Both the position numbers and the translations under genes were made by a program. A DNA stretch of 64,000 nucleotides from Halichondria panicea (Eukaryota; Porifera; Demospongiae; Suberitida; Halichondriidae), in NCBI RefSeq assembly GCF_963675165.1, contig NC_087388.1:4655047-4719046 (forward strand), in the 5' to 3' direction. Below are positions 22,614 through 34,400 of this stretch, in pieces. The notes under the pieces are model-generated. The model saw only the letters and a program-made list of their open reading frames with translations. It searched no databases and was not told where the DNA came from. Numbering within the stretch: position 1 is the first letter of the stretch; every line of letters begins with the position of its first letter.

Positions 22614-23570
22614 ATGTCTGCAACCAGTGTGCCGGTGATTGACTTCTCCAATCCGGACCGAGATGCCAACTCCAAGCTACTAATGCAGGCTATGGAAACT
22701 GTGGGGTTTGTGTATCTGGACAATGTTCCTGGATTCAATCGTGATGTTGAAGAGAAGTTATTACAGGCTAGCAAGTGGTTCTTTGCCAAACCCCTCGAAG
22801 AGAAGATCATGGTGTCTTGTAAAAATTGGAACAAGGACGCAGCTGGTGTGTACAGAGGGTATATTCCCATTAACGTCAAGGAAGGCCATTTGAGAGAGCA
22901 GTACGAAATGGGGGAAGAGCTTCCTGAAGATGATCCAGACCGAAATTCCGTCAATTACCTTTACGAACCGACTCCATTTCCGCCAAGTGAAGAAGATAGT
23001 TTTCGTAAATTGATGGTGTCTCACTACTCTGCTATGGCCAGCACTGGAGTGGAATTTTTGAAACTCCTCGCATTAGGGCTTGGACAGGAAGAGAATTTAT
23101 TTGACAAAAAATTTCTCCCTAAGACTCTGTCAAGCTTGCGCATTATGCACTACCCCACATACGGAGACACACCTCAACCGACATTCGTTTGCGAAGAGCA
23201 TATAGATTCAACGTTTGTTACTCTCCTAATCACATTCGGATATTCGGGCCTGGAAATTCAGAACGAAAATGACGAGTGGGTGAAAGTTGCTCCGCGTCCT
23301 GGCTCTCTGGTGGTGAACATCGGAGATCTCCTGTCTAGAATGACAAAGAGAAGATTCAAAGCTACCAAGCATCGAGTTAGAGACACTGGTGGAGATCGTT
23401 ACTCTGTTCCTTTCTTCTTTGAGCCTCGAGCAGATGCACAATTCGAGTTTCCCGAAAAAGGAGATTTAGGATGGATAACTTACGGACCATGGATCGTGAA
23501 GTATGCTGGGAGATTCAAGTACCAATTCGGACATTTGCCTGAGTATCCAAATGTGCCTATGATTGGTTAA
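22614..23570 (+). CDS. 2-oxoglutarate/Fe(II)-dependent oxygenase, IPNS-like, copy 2
   Basis: Intronless, 318 residues, a tandem duplicate of 21443-22411 with matching blocks such as GYIPINVKEGHLREQYEMGE and RIMHYPTYGDTPQPTF. Catalytic residues are kept: HID (H196, D198), H253 and RYS (262-264). The residue after the first iron ligand differs (HID versus HFD), as do pocket-proximal positions (STFVTLLIT versus TPFVTILTT), so the substrate or efficiency may have shifted. The 202-bp gap is short enough for its promoter to sit in the first gene's 3' region. Both copies are intact, arguing for retained function. Confidence 0.9.
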   Translation: MSATSVPVIDFSNPDRDANSKLLMQAMETVGFVYLDNVPGFNRDVEEKLLQASKWFFAKPLEEKIMVSCKNWNKDAAGVYRGYIPINVKEGHLREQYEMGEELPEDDPDRNSVNYLYEPTPFPPSEEDSFRKLMVSHYSAMASTGVEFLKLLALGLGQEENLFDKKFLPKTLSSLRIMHYPTYGDTPQPTFVCEEHIDSTFVTLLITFGYSGLEIQNENDEWVKVAPRPGSLVVNIGDLLSRMTKRRFKATKHRVRDTGGDRYSVPFFFEPRADAQFEFPEKGDLGWITYGPWIVKYAGRFKYQFGHLPEYPNVPMIG

Positions 23571-24485
23571 CTTTCATTCTTGTTGTTGAGTTTTGTGTAT
23601 TATTAGACGTATGAAATTGTGAATGTTATAGTGCATGGTCAACTATTATCGGGTTTTATTTAGGTATTACCAAGAGTTGTAAGGTTTTTCCTAGCCTTGA
23701 ATCCAGGCTGATTACTTACTGGTCTCGAGGCTAGGTTTTTCCCAGACCTCTCTGTACATATATACTACATGTCAATTATCTCAAAAATAAATATTATACA
23801 ATAGAAGTTAGCATGTATGATATCGGGTTATTAATGTTGCCAAGTTACTATGTTAAAATTAATGTTTACAAGTTCAGGACATGTTGAGTCCGAGTTTCAA
23901 TTCAATACATATGTAGCTGTTTAGTGGTCCTGCTGAACTTGGGGATAGCCACTATAGAGACGTACTGCATCCTGTGATTGAGAAATATTTATTGAATGTA
24001 ATTAATATAATTATTGCAATGAGGAACATAATTATATAGCTATAGGATTGGTAGATTATGCTCGCGAGTGTGACCTATTTTTTATTGTTTATGCTCGAGT
24101 TAACAGCCTATCATTCTTTTCAAATTATTGCCTATTATTCCTACGTTTAAGTTCCTCCAAGCACAACATAGATCCCATGTCGTCACATGGCGTCACACAA
24201 ATAATCAGTTAACACAGAATGCATGTGCCAAGGAGATAATTAACCACCATGCAGTACTTCCGTCAGGCCTACAAATGCTTATACTATGATTCGTGCTGAC
24301 CTAGCTGTATTCCCAAAACCTGCCGATTATTCTCTTAAAAGGTGCCCAATGTCAGTATAATTCTCACCCAAAAAATGCGCCTATTATGCTCAAAATTATG
24401 CCGACATATCTACCAACCCCCTAATAGTATATAGCTCACCCTCTGTACAATTTTATACATGTAGGTAGTCATTGTAGTATACAAT
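23571..24485. other. Intergenic, repeat-like
   Basis: No exon seen. It includes a small foldback (cctagccttgaatccaggctg / ctcgaggctagg at about 23690-23735) and an AT-rich stretch with 'cctattattcctacg' wording that looks like dispersed-repeat sequence. Confidence 0.4.
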
Positions 24486-25346
24486 TTAATGCACCGTGTG
24501 CATTAATGGTTCAATTGCACTAACCTGTTCATCTTCTTTGGCGCAACCAGGATCACGAAACATTGGTGGAGGCTCGGTAATGGCTGTCAATATCTCCCCT
24601 TCTTTTACTGATTTCAACTGCTCATCAAATTGTCCCAACTTCTCTGCAACTTGCTGCATGCAGTGCTTGAACTCATCAGTCAAAACTTCAAGGTTTTCCT
24701 CCATAATTTTCTTTGTAGCTACACTTTGCTCGTCAATCCCACTTGGTTGCTCTGTATTCGCCTGAAAATTTTCCAGTTGCTTGTCTCTCTCTAATAGCTC
24801 TGCAATATGTTCCTCTTTAACTAGCTTGAGTTCTTTTTGCATTTTCATTTCACGTCGTTTAGCTTTGTCTAAGTCAGCTTCCAAACTGTTGATTTTTGCT
24901 TGTCTGTCTGTCAAGTTTCCGGTTACCATTCTTAGCTGCTTGTCCTTAAATAAGATCTTCTCATCGTGTCTTCTAGTTGCTTCTTCCAGCTGTCGCTGCG
25001 CTTGTGCTTCACCTGCTTTAACCTCTTTCAAGTCCGCCTCCAAACGCTCAATCTTTGCCTGCCAATTCAGACCTCCTAAAAATTTCTCGTTGTATGAAAT
25101 CTCCTCCTCATGTTTTTTAAGTGTGTTTTCTAACTCCTGCTTTGCTAGTGCTTCCCCCAACTGTGATTCTTTCAAGTCAGCCTCCAATTGTCTAATTTTT
25201 GCTAGAGCTTCAGCCAAAGATAGGCCTTCAGAGCCTGATCGTTTCGAAGAGGGTTTTGGTGTAAGCCACAAGTCTTGCAATTTTTTGAACTTATTCTCCC
25301 AGTTAGAGCTTCCTCCATCATCTCCCTGAGCTCCCTCGACCTGCAT
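24486..25346 (-). CDS. Intronless coiled-coil protein with internal repeats
   Basis: 286 residues from a plain ATG at 25346. The N-terminus (about 1-45) is polar and Ser/Gly-rich. Residues about 46-200 are strongly heptad-like, rich in Glu, Lys, Leu and Ala. Three diverged repeats start with AKIRQLEADL (49), AKIERLEADL (97) and AKINSLEADL (150), each followed by a basic/acidic helix ending near HEEEI or HDEKI. The C-terminal third is less helical, with PPPMFRDPG. No family is recognised; a structural or scaffold role is possible. The kinesin stop lies only 183 bp upstream on the same strand, yet a perfect NRF-1-like palindrome 88 bp upstream of the ATG suggests its own promoter. It could also be a retrocopy given its lack of introns. 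Confidence 0.75.
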   Translation of the reverse strand: MQVEGAQGDDGGSSNWENKFKKLQDLWLTPKPSSKRSGSEGLSLAEALAKIRQLEADLKESQLGEALAKQELENTLKKHEEEISYNEKFLGGLNWQAKIERLEADLKEVKAGEAQAQRQLEEATRRHDEKILFKDKQLRMVTGNLTDRQAKINSLEADLDKAKRREMKMQKELKLVKEEHIAELLERDKQLENFQANTEQPSGIDEQSVATKKIMEENLEVLTDEFKHCMQQVAEKLGQFDEQLKSVKEGEILTAITEPPPMFRDPGCAKEDEQVSAIEPLMHTVH

Positions 25347-25433
25347 TGCTTCTCTTTGTAAGACTTTAACTTAGTACATGTATGTAGCTGGTAACGCCCA
25401 CTTATATGCAAATAACATTTTATTTTGCATGCA

Positions 25434-25445
25434 TGCGCATGCGCA
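25434..25445. promoter_or_regulatory. NRF-1-like palindromic site
   Basis: TGCGCATGCGCA is a perfect 12-bp palindrome equal to the known NRF-1 consensus, 88 bp upstream of the coiled-coil gene start. Confidence 0.5.
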
Positions 25446-25529
25446 ATGTTAATTAGATCTGATAACACTCAATGAGCATTAATTATTGTGTATCATGAGA
25501 CATTGACTGCTTAATGCATAAAAATATGT

Positions 25530-28500
25530 TTAATTTGGAGCCCTAGTAACATGTTTAGTTGCTTTTCCCAGTTCCACTTGTCGTACGTTCTGTCCAAACT
25601 CCAGTGTGCTGATGGTCTCCAGAACATTGCATTGCAGGGGACTCACATTCACAAACATGCATGCCTATAGTTTATGTGTGTGTGTGTGCGATAGGAAAAG
25701 TATTTGATCAAGGTAGAAATTACCATTATCATCAGTGAAATAGCTATAGCTCAAGTAAAATAAATGACAATCTTTTTTCTAGCACGAAATTTTCGAGGCA
25801 CGAATAAATTGTTTGCTCTTTGGTTAATTGTTGCGATTTCCGATAGCTAAGTATTTTGTGAACCTAAGTTTCGTACCACAAAAATTAAGCACCTCGAAAA
25901 TGTCACGCTCTTAATTTACTTGAGTCTCCGAGTCTCCGAGCATGATGATAAGATACTCACCTTCGAATCTCCTCCAATAGAAGGCTGAAGGAGATGAGTA
26001 AGCTTAGAGTTACGATATGGAATGTGCAGAGCACCAGTACGAATAGACGCAAACACCTGGGAGTATAATAATTGTCAAGTAACAGCCTGCATGAGTGCAT
26101 GTGCTGTTTTAAGGTTATATATACCTCTATACTACAAAGACTCCCATTTACATAACAGTCACTGTACGCATGTGGATCGACTCATGTTATATAGACATGC
26201 ATTACACAGTGAAGACATTGCATGCACTATAGTATACATTCTCAGCCATATCCCGAAACTAGTGTCTGAGAGAATGCACCAGATCAATGTATGTATAGTC
26301 GAAAGTATATAGCCCTGCACCTTTGAGATGCTACGTACATGCAATGTACATGCAATGCACGATGTACCTGTCCTAATGCAGAGAGACTCTTGTTGATGGC
26401 AGCTGCTTCCACTAGTCTTATTCCAGACGCCTCACTCCGTGAAATCCTCTCAGACCCAGCGAGATCGACAAGGGTTAACCTCCCTCTTGTTGTTGCCCTG
26501 GAGACAACATCAAATCCCTCCACTTTGAGGAAGAACAGAAGATGAGAACGAGAGCTGCATGCATGGTGTATAGCCGAAGGTGTTCAATATGCATGACGAA
26601 TGGCAGAGTGCAATGTTGTGTACACATGCAGTAAAACAGAGGAAGTGCATGCATGTACTCAAAGTGATCGTTCTACTTTCAAATGAGGATAAAATTAATT
26701 TTACATGCCGATAAAACTGGAATCTATATAATTAAGTAGCTGCATGATCATAAGGAGAGTAATCTTGCACATTTCTGTACCTGCTGGTGTTCATCTTGGT
26801 GCTGGCTACAGTGCGATTTTTCTCCCCCTCATTGAAGATCATCATCACATCCTCCATCGTCCTCACTTCAATCTCAATCAGACCCTATATACAACAAAAA
26901 TGCCAACATGCAGTTACTTAAAATGTGTGCTTGCAGGTGTCTTTAAAATTCTACAACTGCATGCATGATAAAAAACCCTCTATATAATTATACAAAGTAC
27001 GTAAAATACTATAATAATACTATAGTGTGGCATATACAAATCCTCTAGACTTAATTGTCTTAATTGCTCAAAAATAAATGTCCTTTTGCTGCATGTAATA
27101 GAAACTTCAAAAGATATTGCGTCCGAACAATAACTATGTTCAATTACATATACAAATGCATGTACTATACTTACTGGAACAGCCACGTTCTTCCCTTTAT
27201 TCTGAAGTTGCAACTTTTGGTGACCCTCATCCGGAGAAGCCAGTAAATCATACACTGCTTCATTATACACCTCCACCATTGACACCTATACGTATAACAT
27301 GTGATGATCAAAAGTTATCTCAACCAGCTAACTTACTCTCATTGTGTATTTGACTTTAGTTCTCTCGTTGCATATCTTGAAAAGTTCTTTCATTGACCTA
27401 TACCGTACGTATATAATGAATAAAATATTGCTTATAATTATAATAATATAGGTGACCACTCTGTCAATCTGAAGCTTGTGTATTGCAGTCCTCTGTTGAA
27501 CAGGTCACCACCAAACCTTCAAAGCATATATACAATATATGCTCTGTTGTTATAGCATGCATGCATGCATGAAGCCACCTTTTCACTATTAATTGGTCTG
27601 CCTCAGAGTGACTGGCTGCATACATTATACCTGATATTGACTCCATAAGCTTCTCGTTCGCCCATCATGGTGTACGTCTTCCCAGCCCCTGTCTGACCAT
27701 ATGCTAGGATGCACACATTATAACCATCCACACAGGAGGTGATAATAGGCTTCGTATCCTCAAATACCTGTAGCAAAATTGTTGCGTTTTAGTTTTAGTT
27801 AGCTGCGAAACGAAAATGCAATTTCGCCAACACTTTTTCAATTTCTATATGACATGTGTATTGCTTTGATGTATATAAACAGCTATTGCTAGACTTTTTA
27901 TAATTGGGCCACATTTCACATGTATATATATACAATGTACATGTACTAATTACCTTTTCTTGAGTGGTGTCAGGCATGTAGACTCTTTCAAACTCAAACA
28001 ATTTCTTGCGACCTTGCTGTGTGGTGCATGTCACTCTGTCATCGTCAAAACGAAGATGACATCGATCAGATTTGTCATAGCGACAACGGCAAAATACTCG
28101 AATATTACCCTTAAGTTCTTGAACCTAATAAAAACCAAACGTTAAGATTAAGCTGGACAATAATTGATTAAGAATCCAATCATGAGAATTTGACTGTTGA
28201 TTGTACCTCATTGAAAAGTAACTTTCTTTGAAGGGCCTCTTTCTGATACAGTGTCCTCACTTCCACAATCTCTCGCTTCTGTCTCCAGTGAATACGTACC
28301 AGCTGCTCCACTGACTTAGAAAGCTAAAAAGGAATGTAGAATTTACTTACTTTAGAAGTTAAGTGTCTCAGGAGTAAAGCGTCCTTAATTTATTGGGTTC
28401 AAAGTTGCTATAATTCTAATAATTATACCTGATGTAAAGAGCCAGCATAGCTTGTGAGTCCTTTGGTGGCTACACTGCGAAGAGCTGTAAATTTTGCCTT

Positions 28501-31212
28501 GAGTGTTCGAGACTCTTCCCCAAGGATGGTCAGCAATGGTCTTATAACAGATGGTTGAATACCACCACGGAAACTTTGACTTAGCGATTGCTGCCGATGC
28601 ATTTTGGACTGCAATAAATATCGTAGTTTGTTAGATTGGTACACCCTAATTATAATTCATATAGATAAGCGAAAGCTATCAAAGTTATCTCTACCAATGC
28701 GTTTCAAGAATTAGATTAATTCTTACTTGTTTTCTATGCTCCATTTTCCCGTTCTCAAGCTCTCTCTTCATCCTCTTGTTTTCTGTCTCCAGCTCATCGA
28801 CCTTGCTTTGAAGTTGCTCCAGCTGTTTTTTGGCCTCTTTATGCTTATCATTCATTGCTCTGAGCTGTGCAGCCTGACATTGTGCATGCATACAATGATG
28901 TTTATAATAATTATGCTATAAAGCACAATCATACTAAAAAAATGATATTGAAATGCGGCAATATAGCTGTTATAATGTAGCATTGCATGCAGTACTGGCT
29001 AACAAGTGATTTCCATATATTACCGTTTCTTTGAGCTTCTTTTCAGTGAGGTTTTTGAATGGGTCTCTGCCACCATATAATCCAGCCTCAGAATAGTCCA
29101 ACACTCCTGCAGTGTGTAGTATAATTATAGTGTTTAGTGCAACACTCTATAAGTGCATGTATTATAATGATTATTCTGAAAGCTTATAATCACTATTTAC
29201 CGTCATCATTAATAGCGTTGTAGACGCTGACACTCTCTTCCACTGAATACTTGCAGCAGCGAAGCATGGCAACTATTGACTTCGCATCCTTCCACTCGGG
29301 ACACGCTTTCTGTAAAGGAAAGTAACATAATTTAAATATAGTTTACACTCAGTCATATGTACCTGTACTTCGCTGATAATTGAGGTGACTCCCGGAACAT
29401 GTCTCTCCCAAGAAAGAGGCATAGGATACCAAGATCCTGTGCCCTCGTCAAAGAAGTACAGAACATTAGTTGTCTCCTATAGAAATTGCATGAACTTCTT
29501 ATAATTATAGCTGTGGTATAGAGAATGTACCTTTCGGAGGTATGTGACCAGTTTTCCTCTAGTGGGATGAATAAACTCTCCTTCTCTCACCCCAGTAAAC
29601 TGCTTCTGTCTGCCAGTTGTGCCATCATCACTCTGCACCTGCATGGAAGAAGTACATGTATAACTTAAAAGTTTGTTATAGGCATGCCAATTCAGTTTTT
29701 TTACCATGTGCCTGGGAGTGCACCGTGTTTAGTTATATACATGCAGTGTTACTAGCATGAGGGCAAAAGCTATATAATAAACTAAGTATTCTACTATAGG
29801 TATTCTCCTATAACACAATTATCTGGGAATTATAGTGCATGGTGTTCAATTGACAGTGAGGTTAGTAACCATATAGCAGGAAATTTTTGCCGGTGCAGAA
29901 ACCATCATGCACCGAGTGTATATACACTCAAAAATATTCGTACAGCTCAGAATGGTACATGCATGCTTATGGCGTACTTCACAGTTTTAATTTTCAACGA
30001 ACATTTTGACCATACGAAAATAACATATATACAGCCTACCTGATAGGGATCGTGGTCGATTGGTAGGAAGTTTCCTCTGTCACCCCAAGCATCAGGAAAG
30101 TATCTCCACTTTTGTTCTTCAAAATCGACATAGAATTTCTTCCCATCTTCTCTCACATACAAAGTAAATTCTTCTCCTTCGAATGTTCGAAAGAGCTCGA
30201 ACATGTTTCCAGCGTTTGCAGCAACGACTGAACTCTCACTCACAGGTGAGAGCTCGACTTGTGTGTGAGGAGTGTCTCTATCATTGATGCTCTGAGTCTC
30301 TAGCGTGCTTGTACTGTAGGTGCCTCCGGTGATATGGCTGTTGTACTGGCGGTGGTAGGATCTACATAAAAGAGAGATCAGAATACCGTATTACTAGAAT
30401 GTTTTGCGAGCATTAAACATTTGCGAACTTTGCGAGGGTTGATCAATTTGCAACCATAAAATCCGTAAATTAAATACACACGATCCTTGCCAGAATGCAA
30501 CAGTTAGATCGCAAAGGGTCAACTTTTCTGCTGATTTGGCTCATTCGCAATAGTTTTTCACCTGCAAAATATTCTAGTAATACGGTAGATGCATAATTAT
30601 TATATAGATGTATATGATCATCTACTTAGCTTGAAACCTAGTCTGATGCCTCTTATATTTGCTCTTACTTGCTCTGTAGGTCTTTGCTAGACACCTTTCC
30701 TGTTACTCCCTGCCTTCTCTGGCGTTTAGTAGACCCCTCTGACGGTCGTCTGGTGTCAATGGACTCCGGCCTCCCCCTCTCGTAGCCAGCTCCTGTTATA
30801 AACTCTGTCCGATGCTTCCCATTATCATATATAGAGGTTGTCCCGATATAGCCATTGGAATAGTATGGATCATTTGAGTCTGGTTCTTTGGCAATGTCGA
30901 GGTGGGAGGGTGGAGTTCTTCTTGTCGCACGGTCTCCTAGAGAGAAGAAATAATTAAACTATACATCCGCTAGTTCTATGGGTAAGGCTAAAAACTCCAG
31001 GAGAAGATAATCGTAGAATGTAACTTGGTGTATACTGGCTAAATATTAAACTTACCACTGTCACTAGTTTGCTGGAGCTCAGATGCAGTACCCTTTTTCT
31101 TCATGGCTTCGGAATAAGCTCCCCTGATCATTTTGGCATCCATCTGACCACCCTCCTGAGACTGCACCACCACCACATGAACCTCATGGTCTCTGGAAGA
31201 GCTAGTACCCAT
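25530..31212 (-). CDS. C-terminal-motor kinesin (kinesin-14), 18 exons
   Basis: Exons (minus): 31212-31056, 30936-30669, 30361-30040, 29638-29531, 29476-29363, 29309-29201, 29106-29024, 28873-28727, 28608-28429, 28323-28207, 28124-27954, 27767-27631, 27397-27337, 27285-27175, 26884-26781, 26554-26368, 26056-25961, 25664-25530. All 17 junction phases close; 868 residues. The motor follows the kinesin-14 neck signature [11 protein letters not shown] (about 538) and is C-terminal. It has the P-loop GQTGAGKT (616-623), switch I SSRSH (730-734), switch II DLAGSE (760-765) and PYRNSKLT. A coiled coil ([20 protein letters not shown]) precedes the neck. The N-terminal third is unusual: it starts MGTSSS, a possible N-myristoylation signal, then has a disordered region and two WW-like aromatic segments ([27 protein letters not shown]). 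Kinesin-14s are usually minus-end-directed. Cargo is unknown. Confidence 0.9.
25750..25924. mobile_element. Small inverted-repeat element in last kinesin intron
   Basis: Terminal inverted repeats CTCAAGTAAAATAA and TTAATTTACTTGAG, with further inner complementarity (tttcgaggca / acctcgaaa). It is 175 bp with no coding capacity. Confidence 0.6.
30384..30587. mobile_element. MITE with 17-bp TIR
   Basis: Starts TACCGTATTACTAGAAT and ends with its exact complement ATTCTAGTAATACGGTA. The outer TA may be the target duplication. 204 bp, inside a kinesin intron. Confidence 0.75.
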
Positions 31213-31457
31213 CTCTATGAGTATTGTGTGTACACAAGATTTATTGGTTGCTTTGTTTTTGCAGCAACGAGCCCTGCCCACCTTTACCACGTGAGCTTTA
31301 TAACCTTCTTTTGTCAAAGGTTAAAAGGTTAATTAAGAAAGGTGTGAAGCATGCATCGCCTAAAAGCTTAGCAAACTCATGGCGTTTGTGTTTATAAGCT
31401 TTAGCAGGCACTGGTCGAAAATAAATGTGTATGAGCCTCACTTAATTTATACCAAAA
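31213..31457. promoter_or_regulatory. Divergent promoter, kinesin-14 / Rieske gene
   Basis: The kinesin ATG (minus, 31212) and Rieske ATG (plus, 31458) are 245 bp apart. The interval should hold both promoters; no individual element is claimed. Confidence 0.5.
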
Positions 31458-34400
31458 ATGGATTTTCTGAAACCACAACAGAAGCAAACTTCTAATCTCA
31501 AGACAAGCATTTCTGTGGAGTCCCTTCAAAGACCTAATGTAACCCATGCTGAAGGAGACAGCACTACTAAGCTAACCACTAGCAGGTACATGCTCACTGG
31601 TGCAGAACAGGTGTCTGGTTCCAGTACACATCTTTCCAAGGGTTCGTTGTCATTGGCAACCAATCTTCATCACATTGGCAAGGAGCTCTTTTTCCCCGTC
31701 ACAGGTAAATTGCACACCAAGCTCTTGTACATAATATTTGTACTTTCACCCTCCAAAGGATTAACTGTTGAAAGCTTTCTCTCGGAGACACCACCGCTAT
31801 CACCACGACAACAACCCTCACCCAGCAAAGCCCCGCCCACTGATGACTCCCCACCACCACATGGACGGAAGGTGTGCGTGAATGGACGTGAGATCGCTGT
31901 CTTTCTCTATGGAAACAATTTCTATGCAGTGGATGAGCATTGCTCACATTTAGGTGAATGGATTGTGTCTACAATGTACAGCGTGCATTTTCAATCGTTT
32001 AAATGTCTAATTGTTGTCCTATGTATTTTCCGGAGACCTTAACTGGAATTCTGTTGACCTACAACAGTGCATAGTAGCTTCCTCCAATGAATTTAGTGCA
32101 GTAATAGCAGGGTGTCATACAGGATTTTGAAATAGAGGGGTGAAATAAGATACACAGAGTGTGTCGTCAGCTAGGGGAACCCAGGAGCATATGCCCCTCC
32201 AGATTTTGTTCTTAATTAGGTGATCCTACGTGAATTCTGGTGGGTTTTGGGGTTGCCTTTGCATACTCAGTCATACAACTAGTACCTTTGATGGGATATA
32301 TATCCCCCTTTCCCCCGCTATGAGATCCGGATAGAGTATCACCAAGGGAGAAGATGCATGCACCTCTCTGCTTTCGGGTAACATAATATTATTATGCTAT
32401 AAATAGAAATTCTAAATCCAGTATCAACATTTTACGCATCGGCAGAACGCTTAAAAGTATGTACAGTCTAAAAATAGAAATGGGATTTAGAATATGCCTT
32501 TGGTATTCTGTATAAATATAGACCAAAGAGATGGCCCATGTTGTTTGCCTCACTATATGACTCAGTAGTGCATGCCTTGTACTGGAGTTATGTAACGATT
32601 CCTCCCCACCTAACAGTTGTACAAACATGATATATTTTTTTGTTTCCCGAGCAGAGTTTACCTACTACGGTAATTCTGGTACCTACATGTACTACATACA
32701 TGTACCACTATACCATTGTACATGTACATGCATGTATCTCTAGCTGTATGTAAGCTCAATCCTCAAAGACAAGTTTGGCCAGCTCACTGTGCATAATTTA
32801 TGGTAGTATAACAGTAATGCTGTTGAAAGCTTCAGTTTTTTTTCCCTTTCCTTTTCACCTTTGTCTTATAGTGTCAAATCTCCCTTGCCATGGAAGTATA
32901 ATGATTGTGTTAAATAGAATTTTGAGAAGTATGCGATATAGAATCCATATAAGGTGTATGGTTAACAGATGCCATACAGGTGCATGGTGAAGTCGTAAGC
33001 TGTATATAGGGAAATGTTATTGGAGCATTGATATGGTAGGAGTATTCCGGCAAACATATCTAGTCGTGTGTAGGACTTCATGTGCTTGTGTGCTGGAAAC
33101 TAACGTGCATGTACTGCACATGGTATAATAATTATTATTGCATTATAATTATATGTACTATCAAGAGTTCATGAACTCTTGGTACTATGTAATGACTATA
33201 GTGTGGGAACAATGTTGTTCCAATAATTATAATTATACCATCAATAATCTGTTTTTTATGAGATAGTAAATGTGTTGGTAATTTTTAGTGTGCACAATAC
33301 TGGCCTGTAATAGGTCCACACCCTTGAAGCCTAGATGTACTATGTCTATACGTCTGAGATGAAATTGTTGAGTACAGATCCAAAATCCTTTCATGCATAG
33401 TCAGCATATATTTCGTGACATTTACACAAAGTATGACCAAGACTTCAGTATGGTGATCACATGCACTGAGACGGTAAAGACCCACTAGACAATTAGTGAC
33501 CTACATTACCACCCACTTGGATAAAAGTTCTGCGAGGGGCGCAAGAAACTGCCTATTTCGAAAAAGACCAAGGGCTATGATTATAAATTATTAGCCTATT
33601 TTCCTACAGGCTGCTTTCGGGAAGTCATAACTTTCGTGAAGATTGCTTGCAATTAATTAGTAAAGACGGTTTGTTATTTTCTAGCAGAGGTATTATAGCT
33701 TCCTATATTTAGCTATGAACCCAGTCACTCTCCTCTGACTCAACAAGGCCATATATAGGCATCGATATCCTCACTGTCTAGCTGCAGAGGAGGAATACCA
33801 GGGTCAATAGGGTCCCGTTTAATAAAATATTTAACATTCTTGTTCTCAGATTTGACTTGTACAAGCATGTATATACAATGCATATTCTCACCACTTAGCA
33901 TGCATGCGTAGACAACTGGCGCAATGATATACACCCGATACTTCCCATTTAGCGTAGTATCGTCCTTTTCGGTGCTTTCTTCTCCTCAATCCTACATTTC
34001 AAACATTTTGTGGTCTACTGTCTCTGTGCATATATGCCCCAAGGGCATACGATAATATGCGTGGTGTGTCTGTCTGTGTAATCTAGCTGTTTCGGTGCTT
34101 TCCTCTTCACAATTAATTCTATACATTTCAAATATTTTGTTTGGTCTACTGCCTTTGAGGGCATCTGGTAATAATTATGCGTGTGGGTTCTATTGTTCTG
34201 CAATAAAGCCAATGAAGCATCCCACACATTCCAATGAAGCACGTTCTAGGTGCTCTATGAGAAATAGAGCCCATAGAAACAAGAAGCTTAAGCAAATACA
34301 CTTGAGTGCATGAGATGTAAATCTATAATAGACGCTAAGTGCTATTATAGTGCATTTATGACCAATTTAGGTGGTCGAATAGCGACATTCCTACACCCAT

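Noticed and set aside
24781-25329. 182-codon plus-strand ORF
   Set aside because: It is the antisense shadow of the coiled-coil gene; its Ser/Cys/Leu-rich composition mirrors that gene's Glu/Lys/Ala codons.
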